57,563 nucleotides of DNA, from NCBI GenBank assembly GCA_030017995.1, contig JASEGS010000007.1, forward strand, positions 1 through 57,563, read 5' to 3'. Position 1 is the first letter of the stretch, and every line of letters begins with the position of its first letter. Below the pieces are notes generated by a model, which had not been told where the DNA came from, made no database searches, and worked only from the letters and a program-made list of their open reading frames with translations. Origin of the DNA: Thermodesulfovibrionales bacterium. Lineage in GTDB: Bacteria; Nitrospirota; Thermodesulfovibrionia; Thermodesulfovibrionales; Dissulfurispiraceae. Shown here one piece after another: positions 18,980-27,659 of this stretch. A program made the position numbers and the translations under genes.

Positions 18980-19175
18980 ATGCCTTTGGCGAGCTTACCT
19001 TTGAGCCTGCCGAGAATGCCTCATACGCCTTTAGAAATGTATCCTGAGCGAGGTCTTCTGCATCGTCTTTATTTCCGGTAAGCCTTAATGCAGTCCGGTA
19101 AAGGGCATCGATATGCGGCAGAAATTTTTCTTCAAATATGACTTCTTTTGATTTAAAATAATCAAGGATACTCAT
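18927..19175 (-). pseudogene. ECF sigma factor, N-terminal remnant
   Basis: Residues 1 to about 56 match region 2 of an ECF sigma-70 factor: F-L-P-H-I-D-A-L-Y-R-T-A-L-R-L-T-G, then D-D-A-E-D-L-A-Q-D-T-F-L-K-A-Y. After A-Y-E-A-F the similarity stops and the frame runs into the ankyrin gene's start before terminating. Region 4, needed for -35 recognition, is missing, so it cannot work as a normal sigma factor. The break is a probable deletion. The gene heads the minus-strand set that ends with the MerP-like gene, which it may once have controlled. Confidence 0.75.
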
Positions 19176-19206
19176 TAAATCCTCATGTTAATGTTAACAA
19201 GACTGA

Positions 19207-19989
19207 ATGGAAAAGACAATGAGAATATTAGTGCCTTGTGAAGAGATTAAAAAGATAAAGGCAGTCAGGCTGTCATATGACAAATCCCATTATCTCTCTT
19301 CTGTATTAAGATGCAGAAAGGGAGATAGTCTTGAGGTATTTGACGGACATGGAAAGGCTTATAAAGCCGAGATATCAGCAATCTCAAAGGAAAATGTTTT
19401 TATAGATATCATTGAAGAATTGACATCTGACACAGAATCAACTGTAAATCTTATTCTCTGCCAGGGTATACTTAAGGGTGAAAAGATGGATCTGGTAATT
19501 CAAAAGACAGTCGAGCTGGGTGTGAATGATATAGCACCGGTCATTACGGAAAGATGCCTTGTGAGGGAGACGAGAAAGACAAACCGTTGGCGGAAGATCG
19601 CAGAGGAGGCAGCAAAGCAGTGCGGGAGGACAGTTATACCAGTAATCCATGAACCTATTGAATTCAGTCAATTTCTAAAAGGGCAAGGGTCAGGGGTCAA
19701 GGGGCACAAACTAACCGGTTTTATCTTCTGGGAAGAAGGAGGAGTGCCATTGAATGAAGCTTTTTTCAAAGTATATTCTTCATTTTGCCGCCAATCACCC
19801 AATTTGCCTATTCACCTTTTTATTGGCCCTGAGGGCGGATTTGCGCAGGAAGAAGTGAAAACAGCAGAGGAATATGGACTTATAAGGACGACTCTCGGCA
19901 GGCGTATTTTGCGTGCAGAAACAGCGGCAATTTCATCTGTGGCATTGGTTCAATTTTTGTTTGAAAACAGATTCTGTTATAATATCTAA
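19207..19989 (+). CDS. rsmE: 16S rRNA (uracil-1498-N3) methyltransferase RsmE
   Basis: A 260-residue SPOUT methyltransferase. A PUA-like N-terminus (H-Y-L-S-S-V-L-R) precedes the knot, with K-G-E-K-M-D-L-V-I-Q-K-T-V-E-L-G, then F-I-G-P-E-G-G-F and the C-terminal L-G-R-R-I-L-R-A-E-T-A. It methylates U1498 of 16S rRNA. Residues about 156-166 (K-G-Q-G-S-G-V-K-G-H) come from a GGGTCAGGGGTCAAGGGG stretch (19681-19705) that seems inserted into a loop. The start may be ATG 19207 or ATG 19219, which has GGAA behind it. Confidence 0.93.
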   Translation: MEKTMRILVPCEEIKKIKAVRLSYDKSHYLSSVLRCRKGDSLEVFDGHGKAYKAEISAISKENVFIDIIEELTSDTESTVNLILCQGILKGEKMDLVIQKTVELGVNDIAPVITERCLVRETRKTNRWRKIAEEAAKQCGRTVIPVIHEPIEFSQFLKGQGSGVKGHKLTGFIFWEEGGVPLNEAFFKVYSSFCRQSPNLPIHLFIGPEGGFAQEEVKTAEEYGLIRTTLGRRILRAETAAISSVALVQFLFENRFCYNI

Positions 19990-20036
19990 AAAACAGAAAG
20001 GAGCGTGATCGGCACATAGAAAGCAAGGTCAAGGCA

Positions 20037-20393
20037 ATGGAGGCTGCGAGGGCAGCCGATGCTAAAAAATCGAAAGATACGTTAATCCTTGAATTAGGGA
20101 ATCTCACCGTAATTGCAGATTATTTTGTGATCTGTTCTGGTGAAAGCACCACTCAGGTTAAAGCAATTGTTGAGAACATAGAGAAAACATTGAAAGCGCA
20201 GGGCGTTAAAACTCAAAATATAGAGGGCTTGAGCTTCGCAAAATGGGTTTTAATGGATTATGGAGACATGATAGTCCATGTCTTTGAAGATGAAACGAGA
20301 GCTTATTATGAATTGGAGAAGCTTTGGTTAGATGCCCCGCGAATACCACTCGAATTTCACCCTGGAAAAATAAAAGTGGGAAGCAAGGGGTGA
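20037..20393 (+). CDS. rsfS: Ribosomal silencing factor RsfS
   Basis: 118 residues of the RsfS/Iojap family, which binds uL14 and blocks 30S-50S joining. Diagnostic segments are D-Y-F-V-I-C-S-G-E-S, the G-L-S-F-A-K-W-V-L-M-D-Y-G-D central motif and V-H-V-F. The frame is open upstream to before the AGGAG at 19999-20003, and the extra codons resemble the family N-terminus, so translation could begin at a rare codon such as ATA 20016. ATG 20037 is the first standard start. Its end overlaps the rlmH start by four bases; rsfS-rlmH pairing is conserved in bacteria. Confidence 0.92.
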   Translation: MEAARAADAKKSKDTLILELGNLTVIADYFVICSGESTTQVKAIVENIEKTLKAQGVKTQNIEGLSFAKWVLMDYGDMIVHVFEDETRAYYELEKLWLDAPRIPLEFHPGKIKVGSKG

Positions 20394-20836
20394 AGATAAA
20401 GGTCTTTTGGGTTGGAAGGACAAAAGAGCGGTATCTCGTGGATGGAATTAACCGTTACTTTAATTTAATAAGGCATATGGCACAGATAGAAATGATGGAG
20501 ATCAAAGAGGACAAGGGCAAGACATTAGAGAATGCCCTTATTACTGAAGGGAAAAGGATATTAAGGCAGACAGGCCAGTATGTATTGCTTGATGAAAAGG
20601 GCAGAGAGCTTGACTCTAATGAGTTCGCTATGTTTCTGAGAGATTATTTGGAGAAAGGCGGTATTGACTTTGTCATGGGAGGGCCTTATGGTGTTTCAGA
20701 CGAAGTCAGGGAGAATGCAAATTGCACAATTGCCCTTTCAAAGATGACCTTTACGCATGAGATGGTGAGATTAATATTTTTAGAGCAGCTTTACAGGGCT
20801 ATGACAATTATCAAAGACAGGAGGTATCATCACTAA
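20390..20836 (+). CDS. rlmH: 23S rRNA (pseudouridine-1915-N3) methyltransferase RlmH
   Basis: A 148-residue SPOUT enzyme. Visible motifs are the N-terminal strand K-I-K-V-F-W-V-G, L-L-D-E-K-G-R-E-L-D-S, F-V-M-G-G-P-Y-G-V-S and the C-terminal F-T-H-E-M-V-R-L-I-F-L-E-Q-L-Y-R-A and Y-H-H, all typical. It methylates pseudouridine 1915 of 23S rRNA on assembled ribosomes. Start is GTG at 20390 overlapping the rsfS stop codon (GTGA), with AAGGGG just before it; a longer frame inside rsfS is not supported. Confidence 0.95.
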   Translation: MKIKVFWVGRTKERYLVDGINRYFNLIRHMAQIEMMEIKEDKGKTLENALITEGKRILRQTGQYVLLDEKGRELDSNEFAMFLRDYLEKGGIDFVMGGPYGVSDEVRENANCTIALSKMTFTHEMVRLIFLEQLYRAMTIIKDRRYHH

Positions 20837-22150
20837 ATGGGCAAGTTTATAATACTTTTAATTTTAATCTTCTTTGCTGTAATCGGCATATTTGCCGTTG
20901 AAAATAAAGACGCGGTGATCCTTAAAATCCCGTTTGGTGACGCATACGAGATCCCCAAAATTGCCGTGATAATTTTTTCCACTTTCATCGGCGCTCTTAT
21001 AGTCCTGTCTCTTTTCTGCGTCAGGGATATGAAAAGGACGATTGACAGCCTTCAATACCAGAAAAGGCAGAAGAGAGGGACAAAGATTCAGGAATCTTAT
21101 TCAAAGGCATTGAATGCCATCCTCGGAAATAAAGAAGAAGATGCGAAGGAGGCTTTAAATGATATTCTCAAGGAAGATCCTGAACATATCGAGGCGCTTT
21201 TGAGATTTGGCGACATTTATCTTAAAACAGGGGATAACAAGACTGCTTTTAATTATTATAAGAAAGCACGGGACATAAATCCTTTAAACCTTCAGGTATT
21301 GCTCTCTCTTGAGGCTGTGCTGGGAAACATGCAGATGTATGATGATGCTCTGAAGTATGCTGAAGATATCCTCGATTTAGACTCAGAAAATCTAACTGCT
21401 CTTTACAGAAAACGTTCGATACTTGAAAGAATTGGAAAGTGGGACGACCTTCTTTCTATTCAAAAGAATATTATAAAACTTGTCCACAGTGAAAGTGATA
21501 AGCAAAAAGAGGAGCGCAGACTGTTTGGCTATAAATACGAATATGCACGCACAAGCATGGAGAACAGGGAGATAGAAAAGGCTGAGAAGGCTTTCAGGAC
21601 AATCCTTAAGATGGACAATGGCTTTATTCCTGCGCATCTTGGACTGGCAGAGGTGATTCTTATCAAAGGGGACATTGAAGAAGCGATAAACCTTTTGGAA
21701 AAAGCATTTGAGCAGTTAAATTCAATAATAATACTGGCGAGGTTTGAGGATCTGCTTATAGGCGTTGGAGAGCCGGGCAGATTGATAAGATTTTACAAAA
21801 ATGCCGTAGCAAAGAAGCCTCAGGATAACGGATTGAGGTTTCTTCTCGGAAAACTATATTATAGGCTTGAGATGGTTGACGATGCTATGGAAATCTTGAA
21901 TTCCATTGACACAGGCGCTTTTTCTACTATAGAGCTTTATGGATTGAAAGGGACGCTTTACTGGAAGAGAAACCAGATCCCAAAGGCGTTGGAAGAATTT
22001 AAAAAGGCTTGTGATATAAAGCAGGCATTGAGGATTCCATATTGCTGTTCAAATTGCGGCTTTGAATCGGTAGAGTGGTCAGGCAGATGTGCTCAATGCA
22101 AGGAATGGAACACATACAGGCTTGATATATATGGCACCTGCAAGGCGTAA
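20837..22150 (+). CDS. LapA-LapB-like fusion: DUF1049 membrane domain, TPRs and C-terminal zinc ribbon
   Basis: 437 residues. The first 75 residues have two transmembrane helices with the DUF1049/LapA pattern. A long series of TPR repeats follows (about 90-390). The C-terminus is a rubredoxin-like ribbon, C-C-S-N-C-G-F-E-S-V-E-W-S-G-R-C-A-Q-C, as in E. coli LapB/YciM. In E. coli LapA and LapB are separate neighbouring genes that control LPS synthesis through LpxC turnover; here both appear in one chain. The ATG directly follows the rlmH stop codon. The last 20 bases overlap the next gene. Confidence 0.85.
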   Translation: MGKFIILLILIFFAVIGIFAVENKDAVILKIPFGDAYEIPKIAVIIFSTFIGALIVLSLFCVRDMKRTIDSLQYQKRQKRGTKIQESYSKALNAILGNKEEDAKEALNDILKEDPEHIEALLRFGDIYLKTGDNKTAFNYYKKARDINPLNLQVLLSLEAVLGNMQMYDDALKYAEDILDLDSENLTALYRKRSILERIGKWDDLLSIQKNIIKLVHSESDKQKEERRLFGYKYEYARTSMENREIEKAEKAFRTILKMDNGFIPAHLGLAEVILIKGDIEEAINLLEKAFEQLNSIIILARFEDLLIGVGEPGRLIRFYKNAVAKKPQDNGLRFLLGKLYYRLEMVDDAMEILNSIDTGAFSTIELYGLKGTLYWKRNQIPKALEEFKKACDIKQALRIPYCCSNCGFESVEWSGRCAQCKEWNTYRLDIYGTCKA

Positions 22151-22868
22151 GAATAGTGACAAGTTATCAGTGATGAGTGATGGCTCAAAGGATAAAAAAA
22201 CTTCACAGATAAAAAAGAAAGGCTCCAAAGCAGGCTCATCACCCATCGCCTATCATCCGTCACATCTGCTAAGAGTTGTCTTAGATACAAGTCTTTTTGT
22301 GAATCCAGACGTCAGGACAAGCCTCGGCAACACTCCGACAGAGGCCCTCGAGACTTTCCTGTTTCTTGCAGCACAGATACATGTCCTTGAATTCTACATG
22401 CCTCCGTCTATATTTGAAGAGCTTCTGCACTTTGTGGAAAAGGAAAAGATACCAGGGGACCTCTTGGTTATACTGCATCAAAAGCCGCCCAAAAGGCATG
22501 AATTAAAAACCCCTGCCTTTCTTTTATATGAATTGATAGAAGACTTAAGAGAGAGGGTAAATAAGGGATTAAGGGTTGCCGAGAAAGCGGTAAGGAGCGC
22601 TGAGCACAAAAAAGTGGATGAGATTGTGCAAGACCTCAGGAGGAAGTACAGGGAGGCATTGAGGGAAGGTATAATTGACAGCAAAGAAGACGTAGATCTG
22701 CTTTTGCTCGCCATGGAGCTGGATGCTATGCTTATTACAGCAGATCAGGGATTGATAAAATGGGCGGAAAAACTTGGCATAAAATGGCTTTTCCCTGAGA
22801 AATTCAAAGATTATCTCATGGGAGCAATAAAAAGAACAGAACTAATCAAAGAAACCGTATCCCGTTAG
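22131..22868 (+). CDS. PIN-domain RNA ligase partner protein (MJ1437-like)
   Basis: About 245 residues. After a variable N-terminus, L-R-V-V-L-D-T-S-L-F-V-N-P-D-V-R opens a PIN domain with its first catalytic aspartate. E-D-V-D-L-L-L-L-A-M-E-L-D-A and I-T-A-D-Q-G supply the other acidic residues. The sequence fits the RNA-ligase-partner family that travels with Pab1020-type ligases, and such a ligase lies convergent with a 27-base overlap. A nuclease that generates ligatable RNA ends is the natural reading, but the substrate is unknown. Residues 10-40 derive from short repeats (AGTGATGAGTGATGG and similar), so ATG 22131 is the likely but not certain start. Confidence 0.85.
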   Translation: MAPARRKNSDKLSVMSDGSKDKKTSQIKKKGSKAGSSPIAYHPSHLLRVVLDTSLFVNPDVRTSLGNTPTEALETFLFLAAQIHVLEFYMPPSIFEELLHFVEKEKIPGDLLVILHQKPPKRHELKTPAFLLYELIEDLRERVNKGLRVAEKAVRSAEHKKVDEIVQDLRRKYREALREGIIDSKEDVDLLLLAMELDAMLITADQGLIKWAEKLGIKWLFPEKFKDYLMGAIKRTELIKETVSR

Positions 22869-23960
22869 CCTGTGTCTGAGTTCTTTTGTTCCTTTAATAT
22901 AAATCCTGTGAAACCTTGCCCTGTGATATTTGCCGGTCTTTTCTACTGAGATGAGCTGCGTGCGAATGTCAGACCTGTTTAGGTGATGCATAAGATCGTC
23001 AATGGTCTTTCTGTTGTTTACTCGTATATCAAATGTTTCTTTTATGTTTTCACCTTCTGATATGCCTTTCAGTGTTTGTTCTGGTATCAAATAGAGCGTC
23101 TTTGCGGAATTCATTAGATAATCGGAACTGAATGGGATCCCAAATTCATGACAAAAAAATACAGCCCTCAATATCCTCTGCATAAAAAAGCCAGCGGGGA
23201 GTTCTGTAATAAGGTGGGCTGTTGCCTGCAAATCCCTTAGGCAGGATGAAAGAGTTACGTATTTTACAGATTTGCCAGATGAGACAGGCTTAATGACTAT
23301 GCCTTCCCTGCCTTCTTTGTCAAGCTCAATTATTATCTCTTTTATTTTACCTGCATCAGATGAGCTAAAGGGTCCCCATTTCCTCACCTGCTGAATATTA
23401 TATTGCTCAAGTATTCTATATCGCTCCTCAGCAGGCAGATGATTGCTGTTTTCATCAACAATGTCAAAGGCAAAGAAAGCCACATCCTCCTTAACATAAG
23501 GGATAACCTCTGTATTATAAGGACTGCCCGGACCCACAACCTCACCGCATATTATGCGCTCTGGGTATTCATTGAAGAAATTAATATCGATAAGGTCTTG
23601 TATTCTATCTGTGGTGAATGGGCAAACAAATCCGCCTCTTGTAAAACAGAGTGGGACTCCGTTTATTAACGCTACCCGTACATTGTAGCCGTCCATCTTT
23701 TCTTCCACATAGAATTTGTTTTTAAAGTAGCGGTTTATACCGTTTTCGAGATGCAATATCCTCATTATTCTCGGATAGCCAGGAGCGAGCCCTTTTTCAT
23801 AGAAGATGGCGCCTCTGTGAAAAGTTTTATATTCGCTTGACAACCTTAAGAAGGCAAGGTCTTTAAACTGGTCAGAGCAAATGACTCCCTTTTCTTTGAG
23901 CGTTGTTATTTCTTCGTCTGTAAAGAATTTTGACAGGAATGCAGGGATGGACTTATTCAT
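22842..23960 (-). CDS. ATP-dependent RNA ligase, Pab1020 family
   Basis: 372 residues. The nucleotidyl-transfer motif E-E-K-M-D-G-Y-N-V-R-V puts the adenylated lysine at residue 88. Further ligase motifs are C-F-T-R-G-G-F-V-C, the acidic C-G-E-V-V-G strand, F-A-F-D-I and G-R-E-G-I-V-I-K-P. A family-specific C-terminal domain follows. Archaeal Pab1020 forms homodimers and circularises RNA. The family is scattered in thermophilic and anaerobic bacteria, usually with a PIN partner, which is present here in the opposite orientation. A small basic gene and a tRNA-Leu gene lie upstream on the same strand. Confidence 0.92.
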   Translation of the reverse strand: MNKSIPAFLSKFFTDEEITTLKEKGVICSDQFKDLAFLRLSSEYKTFHRGAIFYEKGLAPGYPRIMRILHLENGINRYFKNKFYVEEKMDGYNVRVALINGVPLCFTRGGFVCPFTTDRIQDLIDINFFNEYPERIICGEVVGPGSPYNTEVIPYVKEDVAFFAFDIVDENSNHLPAEERYRILEQYNIQQVRKWGPFSSSDAGKIKEIIIELDKEGREGIVIKPVSSGKSVKYVTLSSCLRDLQATAHLITELPAGFFMQRILRAVFFCHEFGIPFSSDYLMNSAKTLYLIPEQTLKGISEGENIKETFDIRVNNRKTIDDLMHHLNRSDIRTQLISVEKTGKYHRARFHRIYIKGTKELRHRLTGYGFFD

Positions 23961-23964
23961 CTAA

Positions 23965-24147
23965 TTAACATCCGCAATCAATATCAGGGCTGTTTTTTTC
24001 TGCCCTCTCTTCATTAGATAAGGTCTTCTCCATAAGACGCCTTTTCTTTGATGGCATGACCTTGCCTTTTAGTTGAGTTATTGGGATTCTTTTTCTGGAG
24101 GCTTTTTTGACAAGTTTTACTATTTCTTTTTTCATAGTTGTTTCCAT
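23965..24147 (-). CDS. Small basic protein upstream of the RNA ligase, function unknown
   Basis: 60 residues with no recognised domain. The first 40 residues are strongly basic (K-K-E-I-V-K-L-V-K-K-A-S-R-K-R), and the protein ends D-I-D-C-G-C. The stop codon is four bases before the RNA ligase ATG, and the start is 12 bases after the tRNA-Leu 3' end, so tRNA, this gene and the ligase could share a transcript. An internal ATG at 24135 is an alternative start. It may be an RNA-binding accessory, but that is only a guess from charge and position. Confidence 0.5.
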   Translation of the reverse strand: METTMKKEIVKLVKKASRKRIPITQLKGKVMPSKKRRLMEKTLSNEERAEKNSPDIDCGC

Positions 24148-24158
24148 GAAATAAAAAA

Positions 24159-24242
24159 TGCCGAAGGCGGGAGTCGAACCCGCACGGCCTTGCGACCACT
24201 AGACCCTGAACCTAGCGCGTCTGCCAGTTCCGCCACTTCGGC
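24159..24242 (-). tRNA. tRNA-Leu (anticodon CAG)
   Basis: 84 bases with all stems. The acceptor GCCGAAG pairs with CTTCGGC and is followed by discriminator A. The anticodon stem CTAGG/TCTAG encloses TTCAGGG, giving CAG. A long variable arm and the T-loop GGTTCGACTCC are present, as in class II tRNA-Leu. CCA is not encoded. A T-rich stretch follows the 3' end. Confidence 0.95.
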
Positions 24243-24281
24243 TGGTTTTTATTTTACCATAATTTCAGTCTTCGCGTTCTA

Positions 24282-24290
24282 TGTTAAAAT
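24282..24290 (+). promoter_or_regulatory. Extended -10 element just ahead of glnS
   Basis: TGTTAAAAT (24282-24290) fits an extended -10. It ends nine bases before the glnS ATG at 24300, so transcription would begin within a few bases of the start codon. No ribosome site is visible, which suggests leaderless or near-leaderless translation. Confidence 0.45.
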
Positions 24291-24299
24291 ATCCGAACT

Positions 24300-25985
24300 A
24301 TGGAAGCCCCTGTATCTAATTTTATACGCAGCATTGTTGCAGGAGATGTGGCGGCGGGTAAGCACGGTGGAAAGGTCATCACCAGATTCCCTCCTGAGCC
24401 GAACGGATATCTTCATATAGGACATGCAAAATCCATATGCCTTAACTTCGGCCTTGCCCAAGAATTCGGAGGCATCTGCAATCTGAGATTTGACGATACA
24501 AATCCGTCCAAAGAGGAGCAGGAATACGTTGACTCTATAATAGAAGATGTCAGATGGCTTGGCTTTGACTGGCAGGACAGGCTCTATTACGCATCGGACT
24601 ATTTCGAGCAGTTATATGAATGGGCGGTCCAGCTTATTAAGAAAGGAAGGGCATATGTCTGCGACCTGTCAGCGGATGAGATAAGAGAATACAGAGGAAC
24701 ACTTACAGAGCCCGGAAAAGAAAGCCCTTATCGCAACCGCTCTATTGAAGAAAACCTCGATCTCTTTGAGCGCATGAGAAAAGGCGAATTCCCTGACGGC
24801 TCAAAAACCCTGCGCGCGAAGATAGACATGAGCTCCGGCAATATCAATATGCGCGATCCGGTCATGTACCGGATAAAGCATGAGGAGCATCACCGCACTG
24901 GCAATAAGTGGTGCATTTATGCGATGTATGATTATGCACATGGCCAGAGCGACTCCATCGAAAGAGTTACGCATTCCATTTGCACAATGGAGTACGAAGA
25001 CCATAGGCCGCTTTACGACTGGTATATTGACGAACTCGGCATTCATCACCCGCAGCAGATAGAATTCGCAAGATTGAATTTAAGTCATACGGTAGTCAGC
25101 AAAAGGAAACTTCTCAGATTGGTGAATGAAGGACATGTCAAAGGTTGGAATGACCCACGAATGCCGACCATTGCAGGAATAAGGAGAAGGGGATACACGC
25201 CTGAGGCAATAAGGAATTTCTGCGAACGCATAGGGGTCGGAAAGAAAGAGAGCCTTGTAGATATGGCTCTCCTTGAGTTCTGCGTGCGTGAGCATCTGAA
25301 TAAAATTGCGCCGAGGGTAATGGCAGTAATCCGTCCTTTGAAGGTTATTGTCACAAATTATCCTGAAGATAGAGTTGAATATCTCGATGCGATAAATAAC
25401 CCTGAAGATCTAAATGCAGGAACAAGAAAAGTGCCTTTCTCAAAGGAGCTTTATATCGAGCAGGAAGACTTTATGGAAAATCCTCCGAAACAGTTCTTCC
25501 GACTTGCTCCGGGACGCGAGGTAAGGCTTAGATACGCTTATTTTATAAAATGCGAGGATGTTATTAAGAACAACAAGGGAGAGATTGTCGAGATCCACTG
25601 CACATATGATCCTGCTACGCGAGGAGGCGATGCGCCTGACGGAAGAAAGGTCAAGGCAACTCTCCATTGGGTATCTGTAAAACATGCCATTGACGCAGAG
25701 GTAAGGCTTTACGATACACTTTTCACAAAAGAAGAGCCTGATGATGTTGAAGAAGGCAAAGACTTTACGGATTATATAAATCCGAAATCCCTCGAAGCAC
25801 TAACAAGATGCAAGCTTGAGCCGTCATTGAAGGAAGCAAAGGCAGGGGACAGATTTCAGTTCGAGCGCCTCGGCTATTTCTGCGTTGATAGTGTTGATTT
25901 AACCCCCGGCATCCCTGTCTTTAACCGCATAGTTACCCTCAAAGACGAATGGGCGAAGATACAGAAGGGGTTTATCCTTCGATAA
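24300..25985 (+). CDS. glnS: Glutaminyl-tRNA synthetase
   Basis: 561 residues, class I. The HIGH motif is in [20 protein letters not shown] follows, and the KMSKS equivalent is [17 protein letters not shown] and the two C-terminal anticodon-binding barrels are present. Its presence beside a separate gltX indicates direct Gln-tRNA charging; whether GatCAB also exists cannot be seen here. The gene converges with gltX, overlapping by 14 bases. No Shine-Dalgarno sequence precedes the ATG. Confidence 0.96.
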   Translation: MEAPVSNFIRSIVAGDVAAGKHGGKVITRFPPEPNGYLHIGHAKSICLNFGLAQEFGGICNLRFDDTNPSKEEQEYVDSIIEDVRWLGFDWQDRLYYASDYFEQLYEWAVQLIKKGRAYVCDLSADEIREYRGTLTEPGKESPYRNRSIEENLDLFERMRKGEFPDGSKTLRAKIDMSSGNINMRDPVMYRIKHEEHHRTGNKWCIYAMYDYAHGQSDSIERVTHSICTMEYEDHRPLYDWYIDELGIHHPQQIEFARLNLSHTVVSKRKLLRLVNEGHVKGWNDPRMPTIAGIRRRGYTPEAIRNFCERIGVGKKESLVDMALLEFCVREHLNKIAPRVMAVIRPLKVIVTNYPEDRVEYLDAINNPEDLNAGTRKVPFSKELYIEQEDFMENPPKQFFRLAPGREVRLRYAYFIKCEDVIKNNKGEIVEIHCTYDPATRGGDAPDGRKVKATLHWVSVKHAIDAEVRLYDTLFTKEEPDDVEEGKDFTDYINPKSLEALTRCKLEPSLKEAKAGDRFQFERLGYFCVDSVDLTPGIPVFNRIVTLKDEWAKIQKGFILR

Positions 25986-27375
25986 CTTTTGATAATCTTT
26001 TCAATATCTTCTCTTTTCCTACTATTTCCAATACTTCAAAAAGCCCTGGGCTCGCAGTGCCTCCGGTGATTGCAACCCTCACTGGCTGGGCTATTGCGCC
26101 GAGCTTGATGCTGCGCTCGTCTGCAAAGTTGTGAAAAACCCTCTCCAATTCTATTGCAGTAAAATCAGAAACTCCCGAAAGGATCTCACGCAGTTCAGAC
26201 AGGGAATTTAAATTTTCAGGCTTCAGAAATTTTTCTTTTGCCTTTGGGTCAATATCCACATATTCGAGAATGTAGTATTTTAAAGAAGCGGCAAGCTCTA
26301 CGAGCGTCCTACTTCTCTCTTTTAGTGTATTGACCGCCTTCGAGAGCCATTCTATATCTATCTGTTGGCCTTCAAATATGATGCCCTCTTTAATCAGGAA
26401 TGGCATCGCCATTTCAGCGAGACTCTTCGTATCTTCATTGATGATATACTGGCTGTTGAGCCAGAGGAGTTTTTCTGGATTAAAGACTGCTGCAGACTTC
26501 CCGATATTTTCAATTGTAAAGTATTTTATAAGCTCATCACGAGTGAATACCTCCTGATCGCCATGAGACCAACCGAGTCTCACAAGATAATTCACAAGGG
26601 CATCGGGAAGATAGCCTGTCTCTTTGTATGCCATTACAGATGTTGCTCCGTGCCTTTTGGACAGCCTTGTCTTGTCAGAACCTAATATCATCGGCAGGTG
26701 AGCGAATTGAGGCGGCTCCCAGCCGAATGCCCTGTATATATGCATCTGTTTGGGAGTATTGTTTAGATGGTCGTCTCCCCTTATGACATGGGTTATCTTC
26801 ATGTCAATGTCATCCACAACCACCACGAAATTATAGGTAGGGGTTCCGTCAGAACGCATTATAACAAGGTCTTCCAACTGGCTATTATCAAATTCGACCA
26901 CACCTCTTATGAGATCAGTGACCACTGTGGTGCCTTCCTGCGGCATTTTGAATCTTACTGCAAATGGCTTGTCGGATACAGGTTCGGTCAGGCTTCTGCA
27001 TCTGCCGGCGTATTTTTGCGGCATACCTTTTTCAATGGCTTCCTTTCTTCTTTGTTCCAGTTCTTCAGGGGTGCAGTAGCAGTAATATGCCTTGCCTTCT
27101 TGCAATAGCTTTTCAATATAGCTTTTGTATGCATCGAACCTTTCAGTCTGTCTGTAAGGGCCTTCATCCCAGCTTAGTTTGAGCCACTTCATGCCTTCTA
27201 TAATGGCCTCTATATATTCTTCTGTTGAGCGGCTTGTATCTGTGTCCTCTATTCTAAGGATGAATATCCCATTGTTATGTCTCGCAAAGAGATAATTGAA
27301 CAGAGCAGTTCTTGCCCCTCCAATATGTAGGTGCCCTGTTGGACTTGGTGCAAATCTAACCCTTATATTGCTCAA
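25972..27375 (-). CDS. gltX: Glutamyl-tRNA synthetase
   Basis: 467 residues. The N-terminus [18 protein letters not shown] contains the HIGH-type motif. D-T-D is the usual bacterial GluRS element, and K-L-S-K-R-H-G is the KMSKS loop. The zinc-type cysteines are seen as Y-C-Y-C-T-P-E-E-L. The anticodon-binding C-terminal domain is complete, ending [17 protein letters not shown]. It charges tRNA-Glu. The family-1 repeat copy 2 lies just upstream of its start. Confidence 0.96.
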   Translation of the reverse strand: MSNIRVRFAPSPTGHLHIGGARTALFNYLFARHNNGIFILRIEDTDTSRSTEEYIEAIIEGMKWLKLSWDEGPYRQTERFDAYKSYIEKLLQEGKAYYCYCTPEELEQRRKEAIEKGMPQKYAGRCRSLTEPVSDKPFAVRFKMPQEGTTVVTDLIRGVVEFDNSQLEDLVIMRSDGTPTYNFVVVVDDIDMKITHVIRGDDHLNNTPKQMHIYRAFGWEPPQFAHLPMILGSDKTRLSKRHGATSVMAYKETGYLPDALVNYLVRLGWSHGDQEVFTRDELIKYFTIENIGKSAAVFNPEKLLWLNSQYIINEDTKSLAEMAMPFLIKEGIIFEGQQIDIEWLSKAVNTLKERSRTLVELAASLKYYILEYVDIDPKAKEKFLKPENLNSLSELREILSGVSDFTAIELERVFHNFADERSIKLGAIAQPVRVAITGGTASPGLFEVLEIVGKEKILKRLSKVIEG

Positions 27376-27445
27376 TGCAAAGCCTCCCTCTGCTTAAGAT
27401 TAGCTTCATGATACCTCATGGGTATAATAGGATTCAAGTTATGAC

Positions 27446-27648
27446 CATAATCCGCAATCAAGCAAAGCAGGCACGGCTTCAAAGTCTTTATCAATGCGAT
27501 AAGATTATTAAATGCCTGTTTATGCTGCTGAATGCAAAGGGTGATATTGAAATTGCCTCTAATGGAGGAGGGATCGGCGCCAAGGTATCGCTGATAAAGC
27601 CTTTTCACCCATGCCTGCTTTGTTTCTGTAAATGTTTGGCTACGGATT
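27446..27648 (+). repeat. Family-1 structured repeat, copy 2
   Basis: The left end motif CATAATCCGCA (27446) mirrors the right end TACGGATT (27641-27648). Inner arms AAAGCAGGCA and TGCCTGCTTT are exact complements, as are TTTATCA and TGATAAA and the GCGATA/TATCGC pair. The core matches copies 1 and 3. A direct repeat, GGATTCAAGTTATGA, is found at 27430-27444 and 27644-27658; the second copy overlaps the right end motif. It could be a target duplication or part of the element. It fills about half of the 384-base gap between gltX and rpsO. Confidence 0.8.
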
Positions 27649-27659
27649 CAAGTTATGAA

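Noticed and set aside
27372-27608. Minus-strand frame with N-L-I-A-L-I and L-K-P-C-L-L-C-L, also at 50701-50919
   Set aside because: It is the antisense reading of the same family-1 repeats; no ribosome site, and copy 1 does not keep it.
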